Below are positions 58,565-64,000 of a stretch of 64,000 bases of DNA, in pieces (the first letter of the stretch is position 1; each line of letters begins with the position of its first letter). Below the pieces are notes generated by a model. The model was not told the origin of the DNA. It did no database searches and saw only the letters and a program-made list of their open reading frames with translations. Source of the stretch: Actinomycetota bacterium (lineage in GTDB: Bacteria; Actinomycetota; Actinomycetes; S36-B12); assembly GCA_016717115.1 (NCBI GenBank), contig JADKGE010000002.1:434001-498000 (forward strand), read 5' to 3'. The position numbers were made by a program, and so were the translations under genes.

Positions 58565-59560
58565 ATGGGGGCGCTCGTGGTCGGCGGCGGCATCGCCGGC
58601 GCCGCCTGTGCCGCCGCTCTTTCCGACGCAGGAGTGCCCGCCGCACTCCGGGAGCGGGGCCACCGCCTCGGTGGGCGCATGGCATCGCGAACCCTGCGCG
58701 ACACCGGGACCTCCTTCGACGGGCGGGTCGTGGACATCGGCGCGTCGTACTTCACCGCGGGCGATCCGGACTTCGTGACGCTGGTCGAAGCGCTGGCGGC
58801 ACGCGGGATCGTTCGTCCCTGGGCCGACGGCTTCCACGTGGCCGGTCCGACGGGCATCGAGGGCGTGTCCGGAGGGGCGATGAGGTTCGCGGCGCCAGGG
58901 GGGCTGCGCAGCGTGGTCGAGGCGATGGTCGGCGGCATCGGCGGGCTGGATGTCGCGACCGATGCGCTGGTCGGCCGGGTGAGCCTGACACCGGATGGCC
59001 TCATTGTCGACGAGGCACCCGTGGACGCCGTCGCCATGTGCATGCCGGGGCCGCAGGCGCGGCGCGTCTGCGAAGCGATGCCGGACGACCCGATCCCGTG
59101 GGAACCGGTCATCGCGGTCACCTGCGTGTTCGATCGGCGGCACTGGATCGAGCTCGACGGCGTGTTCGTCAACGACGATCCGGTCATCACGTGGATCGCC
59201 GACGACGGCAGCCGCCGGGGAGACGACGCCCCCGTCCTCGTCGCCCACGTGCACCCGGTGCTCTCGGCGCGGCATCTGGACGATCCTGGATCCGTGATCC
59301 CCGCAGCCGTGGCGGCCGTCCAGCGGGTCCTGGGCATCGCCCCGTACCCCGAGTGGGTCGACGTGCACCGGTGGTCGTTCGCCAAGCCGCTGGCCGCGGC
59401 CGAGGCGGGACACTGGCTGCACGACGAGGTCGATCTCGGACTCGCGGGCGATGCGTGGAGCGGCGGACCGAGGGTGGAGGCCGCGTGGCTGTCCGGGCGC
59501 AGCCTCGGGCGAGCGTTGGCGGGGCGGCTCGTCGCATCCGGCCACGGCGCCAACCGATAG
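58565..59560 (+). CDS. Renalase-like FAD-dependent oxidoreductase
   Basis: 331 residues. Dinucleotide-binding 'ALVVGGGIAGAACAAALSD' at the N-terminus and 'GRMASRTL', 'VVDIGASYFTAGDPDF' as in renalase/amine-oxidase-like flavoproteins. The C-terminal 'LGLAGDAWSGGPRVEAAWLSGRSLG' region, which contacts FAD, closes the fold. The substrate is unknown, perhaps an abnormal dihydronicotinamide as in bacterial renalases. ATG 58565 lies two bases after the DUF3151 stop. Confidence 0.87.
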   Translation: MGALVVGGGIAGAACAAALSDAGVPAALRERGHRLGGRMASRTLRDTGTSFDGRVVDIGASYFTAGDPDFVTLVEALAARGIVRPWADGFHVAGPTGIEGVSGGAMRFAAPGGLRSVVEAMVGGIGGLDVATDALVGRVSLTPDGLIVDEAPVDAVAMCMPGPQARRVCEAMPDDPIPWEPVIAVTCVFDRRHWIELDGVFVNDDPVITWIADDGSRRGDDAPVLVAHVHPVLSARHLDDPGSVIPAAVAAVQRVLGIAPYPEWVDVHRWSFAKPLAAAEAGHWLHDEVDLGLAGDAWSGGPRVEAAWLSGRSLGRALAGRLVASGHGANR

Positions 59561-59569
59561 CCTTCGACC

Positions 59570-60856
59570 ATGCCAGCAATCGTCCTTGTGGGCGCCCAGT
59601 GGGGCGACGAAGGCAAGGGAAAAGCGACGGACCTCCTAGGGGGGCGCGTCGACTACGTCGTGCGCTACCAGGGCGGCAACAATGCCGGGCACACCGTCGT
59701 CATCGGCGACCAGAAGTTCGCACTCCATCTGCTGCCCAGCGGCATCCTCACCCCGACAGTTGTGCCGGTCATCGGCAACGGCGTGGTGATCGACCCGGCC
59801 GTGATGCTCGAGGAGATGCGGGCGCTCAACGAGCGCGGCGTCGATACGTCGAAGCTGGTCATCAGCGCGAACGCGCACCTGATCACGCCGTACCACGTCA
59901 CCCTCGACAAGGTCACCGAGCGGTTCCTGGGCAAGGCGAAGCTCGGCACCACGGGTCGCGGAATCGGCCCCACCTACAGCGACAAGATCGCGCGCATCGG
60001 CATCCGGGTGCAGGACCTGTTCGACCCGTCGATCCTGCGCCAGAAGGTGGAGGGCGCACTGGAGGGCAAGAACCAGGTCCTCGTCAAGGTGTTCAACCGG
60101 CGCGCGCTCGACGTCGATGCGATCAGCGAGCAGCTGCTCGAGTATGCCGATGTCCTGCGTCCCTACGTGGCCGACACCGCCTTGCTGCTGAACAACGCCC
60201 TCGACGATGGCAAGGTCGTGCTGCTCGAGGGAGGTCAAGGCACCCTCCTCGACGTCGACCACGGCACCTACCCCTTCGTCACGTCGAGCAACCCGACGGC
60301 TGGCGGCGCCTCCACGGGCAGCGGTATCGGGCCGACACGCATCACTCGCGTCTGCGGCATCCTCAAGGCCTACACCACGCGCGTCGGCTCGGGCCCGTTC
60401 CCGACCGAGCTGTTCGACGACGACGGCGAGCGTCTGCGCACCATCGGTGGTGAGCGCGGTGTCACCACCGGACGCCCCCGTCGATGCGGCTGGTTCGACG
60501 CGCCGATCGCCCGGTTCGCCACGCGGGTCAATGGCCTGACCGACATCTTCCTGACGAAGCTCGACGTGCTCACCGGCTGGGAGCAGATCCCGGTGTGCGT
60601 CGCCTACGACGTCGACGGAGTGCGGTCCGACGAGGTGCCGATGACGCAGACCGACTTCCACCACGCGAAGCCCATCTACGAGTTCCTGCCCGGCTGGAGC
60701 GAGGACATCTCCGGCGCGCGCGAGGTGTCCGATCTGCCCGCGAACGCGCGGGCGTACGTGCAGTTCCTCGAGGACGTCTCCGGCACGCGGATCAGCGCGA
60801 TCGGTGTCGGCCAGGACCGCGACGCCACCATCTCGGTCCACGACCTGCTGTCCTGA
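59570..60856 (+). CDS. purA: Adenylosuccinate synthetase
   Basis: 428 residues. 'GAQWGDEGKGKATDLL' (P-loop and catalytic Asp), 'YQGGNNAGHTVV' (His), 'GTTGRGIGPTYSDK', 'LEGGQGTLLDVDHGTYPFVTSSNP' in pieces, and 'GERGVTTGRPRRCGWFD'. It catalyses GTP-dependent addition of aspartate to IMP. ATG 59570 is nine bases after the renalase-like gene. Confidence 0.98.
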   Translation: MPAIVLVGAQWGDEGKGKATDLLGGRVDYVVRYQGGNNAGHTVVIGDQKFALHLLPSGILTPTVVPVIGNGVVIDPAVMLEEMRALNERGVDTSKLVISANAHLITPYHVTLDKVTERFLGKAKLGTTGRGIGPTYSDKIARIGIRVQDLFDPSILRQKVEGALEGKNQVLVKVFNRRALDVDAISEQLLEYADVLRPYVADTALLLNNALDDGKVVLLEGGQGTLLDVDHGTYPFVTSSNPTAGGASTGSGIGPTRITRVCGILKAYTTRVGSGPFPTELFDDDGERLRTIGGERGVTTGRPRRCGWFDAPIARFATRVNGLTDIFLTKLDVLTGWEQIPVCVAYDVDGVRSDEVPMTQTDFHHAKPIYEFLPGWSEDISGAREVSDLPANARAYVQFLEDVSGTRISAIGVGQDRDATISVHDLLS

Positions 60857-60858
60857 CG

Positions 60859-61482
60859 GTGTTCGAGCCGCGCATCGACCCCCGCCCGGGCGATCCGGCG
60901 TGGCCGGAGGCGATCTGGCCCGTACCCGAGGGCACCCGCTTGACCGGACCAAACGTCGAGCTGTCCTTCCCGAGCGACGGCGACGCGGAGGGCCTGTTCG
61001 CCGCGCTCGACCACGATGCCGTGTGGGCGCACGTGCGTGGCCGCCCGTCCTCCGCCGAGGACGTCAGAGCAACTCTCGCCGCCGCGAATGCTGCGGGCCG
61101 ATGGCCCTGGATCGTGCGACAGGCGGGTGCGATCGTGGGCACGACCTCGTACCTCGAGGTGTCGCCGGTGGATGCGCGTCTGGAGATCGGATTCACGCTC
61201 TACGCGCCCTCGGTATGGGGCACGGTGGTCAACCCCGAGTGCAAGCTGCTGCTGATGACCTGGGCGTTCGAGGTGGCGCACATGGGCCGGGTCCAGTTGA
61301 AGACCGACATCCGAAACGCGCGTAGCCAGCAGGCGATCGCGCGTCTTGGCGCCACCTACGAGGGTGTTCTGCGTCGCTACCAACGTCGTCAGGACGGCTC
61401 GGTTCGTGACACCGTGGTGTTCTCCGTGCTGGCCGAGGAGTGGCCCGCCGTCAAGGCAGGGCTCCTCGAACGCGTCTCATAG
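60859..61482 (+). CDS. GNAT-family N-acetyltransferase (RimJ/RimL-like)
   Basis: About 207 residues. 'VGTTSYLEVSPVDARLEIGFTLYAPSVWGT' and 'VQLKTDIRNARSQQAIARLGATYEGVLRRYQ' are the acetyl-CoA-binding and substrate portions of RimJ/RimL-type acetyltransferases, which are frequent next to purA in actinobacteria. GTG 60859 is two bases after the purA stop. The acetyl acceptor is unknown. Confidence 0.88.
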   Translation: MFEPRIDPRPGDPAWPEAIWPVPEGTRLTGPNVELSFPSDGDAEGLFAALDHDAVWAHVRGRPSSAEDVRATLAAANAAGRWPWIVRQAGAIVGTTSYLEVSPVDARLEIGFTLYAPSVWGTVVNPECKLLLMTWAFEVAHMGRVQLKTDIRNARSQQAIARLGATYEGVLRRYQRRQDGSVRDTVVFSVLAEEWPAVKAGLLERVS

Positions 61483-61565
61483 CGCCTCGTCCACTGTCCA
61501 CAACCGTTGGTAATACTGGTGTTCTGAGCAGCGCGAGTGTCAGACCCCTTGTCTAGTCTGGGCAC

Positions 61566-62957
61566 ATGTTCGACGACATCGATCCGTTCACCTGCGCGCC
61601 GGCTGCGTTGCTGGCGCGGGTGGTGGATGTGGAACCGGGCCCGTTGATGATGTCGGTTCTCCTGATGGTCGACCGTGCGAAGCTGTCGCCGGAGGATGCG
61701 GTGACGTTCCTGCAACTGCACGAGAGGGTGACGGCGTGGTGGGCATCGGTGCAGGTGCACGCGGTGATCTCCGCCGCCCGACCTGAGCCGCTGGTGGAGG
61801 AGTTCACGCTGCTCGTGCCCGACTCGGACGAGGAGCGCACCATCCGGATCGCGGATGCTGTGCGTGAGGAGCTGGGGGCGGCGTTGCGGCTGCCGCCGGC
61901 CACCGCCCAGCATCGGATCGACACGGCCCGCCTGCTGGCGGGTCCGCTGGCCCAGTCGGGCGAGGCGCTATCGCTCGGGGAGATCAGCGACCGGCACGTG
62001 GCAGTGATCGTGGAGGCGGCCGAACGGCTCCCCGGCCGACACCAGCACACCGCTCAGGAGGCCGCGGCCTTCCAGGCGGCCTGCTCAGAACTGCAGCGTC
62101 GGGTGCTGCCGACGGCGCGGCGGGCGACGGTGTCGATGACGAGGGGCGCAGCCCGGCGGGCGGTGCTGGCGATCGACGCCGCCGGGGAGCGCCGCCGCCG
62201 TCGCGAAGCCAGGTGCACCCGCGATGTGTACGTGTGCGACGAGCTCGACGGCATCTCGACCCTCATCGCTCGGATGTCGACCGAGGCCGCGCACGCCGTG
62301 ATGACCGCGGTCGACGCGCTAGCCCACGACGACCGGTTCAGCCGGCGCGCCGTCGATGCCCCGGAAGGTGACGTCCCGACCGAAGCCACCACCACGATGG
62401 GTGAGCGCCGCGTGGAGGCCTTTGCAGCGCTGGTCCTGCGGACCGAAGCCTCGGCCCCGCAGGTCCGGGCGCACCTCGACCTGGTCATCGACCTGCCCAC
62501 CCTGGCGGACCTGGTCGGGGGTGTCACTGGGGGTGTCGTCGAGCTGCGGGGGTCCGGGCCGGTCAGCGCCGAGGTGGTCCGCGACCTGCTCGCCGACCCC
62601 GAGGTGGCGGTGACGATGCGGCGGCTGGTCACCGACCCCGTCACCGGACACCTGCTCGACTACGGGCGCCGGGTCTACCGAGTGCCCCAGCGGCTGCGGG
62701 AGTACGTCATCGCCAGGGACCGGGTCTGCCGGTTCCCCGGCTGCCGCCGCGCCGCCGCCCGATCCCAGATCGACCATGCCGACCCGTGGAACGACGGCGG
62801 AGACACGTCACCGAGGAACCTCGGCGCGCTGTGCGTCAGGCACCACCAGCTCAAGACGCTCGCCGGCTGGACCGTTACCGACAGCAGAGCGGACGGCTCC
62901 TGCACCTGGACCTCACCTCACGGCCGCGTCTACGAACACGCGCCCCCACCCTTCTGA
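61566..62957 (+). CDS. DUF222 / HNH endonuclease-domain protein (13E12 type)
   Basis: 463 residues. The N-terminal DUF222 region (about 1-330) is helical. The C-terminal HNH motif reads 'CRFPGCRRAAARSQIDHADPW', 'GGDTSPRNLGALCVRHHQLK', with the Cys pairs and the H-N-H residues intact. Copies of this family are abundant in actinobacteria, and their role is unclear. ATG 61566. The gap before it shows no strong promoter. Confidence 0.93.
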   Translation: MFDDIDPFTCAPAALLARVVDVEPGPLMMSVLLMVDRAKLSPEDAVTFLQLHERVTAWWASVQVHAVISAARPEPLVEEFTLLVPDSDEERTIRIADAVREELGAALRLPPATAQHRIDTARLLAGPLAQSGEALSLGEISDRHVAVIVEAAERLPGRHQHTAQEAAAFQAACSELQRRVLPTARRATVSMTRGAARRAVLAIDAAGERRRRREARCTRDVYVCDELDGISTLIARMSTEAAHAVMTAVDALAHDDRFSRRAVDAPEGDVPTEATTTMGERRVEAFAALVLRTEASAPQVRAHLDLVIDLPTLADLVGGVTGGVVELRGSGPVSAEVVRDLLADPEVAVTMRRLVTDPVTGHLLDYGRRVYRVPQRLREYVIARDRVCRFPGCRRAAARSQIDHADPWNDGGDTSPRNLGALCVRHHQLKTLAGWTVTDSRADGSCTWTSPHGRVYEHAPPPF

Positions 62958-63065
62958 GTCGAACCCGGTCCCAGCCCCATTCGTCGTGAACATTCGCGGC
63001 CCCTTACCCTGCGACGCAGGAGCACGTACCCTGCTCGCGTCGGAAGAATCCCCAAGGAGCCAGCC

Positions 63066-64000
63066 ATGTCGTTCACCGCGGATCCCGCAGAGGGCCAGCG
63101 CATTCACGCACTCGATCGTGCGCACGTTTTCCACTCGTGGAGTGCGCAGGGCGCCCTCAACCCGATGGACATCGCCGCGGCCGAGGGCTGCTACGTCTGG
63201 GACTACGACGGCAATCGCTACCTCGACCTCTCGTCGCAGCTGGTCAACGTCAACATCGGTCACCAGCATCCGAAGGTCATCAAGGCGATCCAGGATCAGG
63301 CCGCCACTCTGGCCACCGTGGCACCGCAGCACGCCAACGCGGCACGCGGTGAGGCTGCCCACCGTATCGCCGAGATCGCGCCCGACGGCTTCAACAAGGT
63401 CTTCTTCACCAATGGCGGCGCCGACGCCATCGAGAACGCGGTCCGCATGGCGCGCATCCACACGGGCAAGCCGAAGGTGCTCTCCTTCTACCGCTCGTAC
63501 CACGGCAACACGGGCGTTGCGATCCAGGCGACGGGCGATCCGCGACGTTGGCCGAACGAGTACGCCCAGCACCAGGTGCACTTCTTCGGGCCCTACCTTT
63601 ACCGCTCGAGCTTCTGGTCGACCACGCCAGAGCAGGAGGCCGAGCGCGCACTGGAGCACCTCGAGCAGGTCATCCGATTCGAGGGCCCGAGCACGATCGG
63701 AGCCATCCTCATCGAGTCGGTCGTCGGCACCGCAGGCGTCCTCGTCCCCCCGCCCGGCTACATGGAGGGCGTCCGGGCCCTGTGCGACGAGCACGGAATC
63801 ATGTTCATCGCCGACGAGGTGATGGCGGGCTTCGGCCGCACGGGCACGTGGTTCGCGTTCGAGAACTTCAACGTCGTGCCCGACCTCATCGCCTTCGCCA
63901 AGGGCTCCAACTCCGGCTACGTGCCCGTGGGTGGCGTGATCATCTCCGACCCCATCGCCGCCACCTTCGACGAGCGGGTGTTCCCCGGTGGCCTGACGTA
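63066..64000 (+). CDS. Class III PLP-dependent aminotransferase (partial, cut by window end)
   Basis: The first about 311 codons are present. 'DGNRYLDLSSQLVNVNIGHQHPKV', 'FFTNGGADAIENAVRMAR', 'SYHGNTGVAIQATGDPRRW', and 'DEVMAGFGRTGTWFAFE' (PLP-phosphate Asp) are followed by 'LIAFAKGSNSGYVPVGG', where the PLP Lys is in AKG. This matches omega-amino acid/pyruvate-type aminotransferases. ATG 63066 follows AAGGAG. The 3' end lies outside. Confidence 0.94.
   Translation, partial: MSFTADPAEGQRIHALDRAHVFHSWSAQGALNPMDIAAAEGCYVWDYDGNRYLDLSSQLVNVNIGHQHPKVIKAIQDQAATLATVAPQHANAARGEAAHRIAEIAPDGFNKVFFTNGGADAIENAVRMARIHTGKPKVLSFYRSYHGNTGVAIQATGDPRRWPNEYAQHQVHFFGPYLYRSSFWSTTPEQEAERALEHLEQVIRFEGPSTIGAILIESVVGTAGVLVPPPGYMEGVRALCDEHGIMFIADEVMAGFGRTGTWFAFENFNVVPDLIAFAKGSNSGYVPVGGVIISDPIAATFDERVFPGGLT

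Overview
The window is chromosomal DNA from a very GC-rich actinobacterium. The signs are the dnaK-grpE-dnaJ-hspR-clpB block behind a HAIR operator, a DUF222/HNH (13E12-type) protein, DUF3151, DUF6457 and DUF4031 proteins, an excalibur-domain secreted protein, many GTG starts and many 4-base ATGA/GTGA overlaps. A member of the Propionibacteriales/Nocardioidaceae is a reasonable guess, but no rRNA is present to fix it. I see no phage, IS element or CRISPR array, and only one tRNA (Gly-CCC).

Left part (1-24.6 kb), the more accessory part. 0.1-7.5 kb holds a tight minus-strand operon: RibD-like reductase, flippase-like membrane protein, methyltransferase, GT4 glycosyltransferase, divergent PTPS/QueD-like protein and alcohol-dehydrogenase-like protein. 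It is divergent from a CDP-alcohol phosphatidyltransferase/sulfatase-fold fusion. Together they look like an uncharacterised pathway that joins pterin/pyrimidine-type chemistry to lipid or glycan chemistry, and this is the best candidate for an undescribed system here. 8.4-11 kb is an arsenic locus with three LMW-phosphatase-type reductase domains, one fused to ArsR, and an aquaglyceroporin but no arsenite pump. 11-21 kb holds methylglyoxal synthase, small hypotheticals, a hemerythrin protein, a large palindrome, several broken genes and a 941-residue secreted pentapeptide-repeat/excalibur protein. 21.4-24.5 kb has the tRNA, a MobA-DUF6457 fusion and a FUSC transporter broken by an amber codon.

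Middle (24.5-41.5 kb). dcd, a phosphoribosyltransferase, a molybdenum cofactor cluster (xdhC, moaE, moaA, moaD, moaC, mog), a frameshifted iron-sulfur oxidoreductase, a TIM-barrel epimerase and a complete histidine-utilisation locus (hutH, hutI, hutU divergent from iclR, with hutG) that carries an O-antigen-ligase-like gene in the middle. Two small secreted acidic proteins follow, one of them PepSY-like. They share an upstream direct repeat that looks like a response-regulator site.

Right part (41.6-64 kb), mostly core functions. The HspR-controlled chaperone operon, DUF4031, an aminotransferase, an acyl-CoA-dehydrogenase-like protein, a secreted trypsin-like protease, an SDR, pyrE, DedA, a TrmH-type methylase, an MFS transporter, class II aldolase, DUF3151, a renalase-like oxidase, purA, GNAT, HNH, and a class III aminotransferase cut by the window end.

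Broken genes are frequent between 5 and 32 kb: three in-frame TAG codons, one 1-base insertion, one internal deletion with frameshift, and two truncated remnants. Either real gene decay or base-level sequence error could explain these, and the sequence alone cannot separate them.
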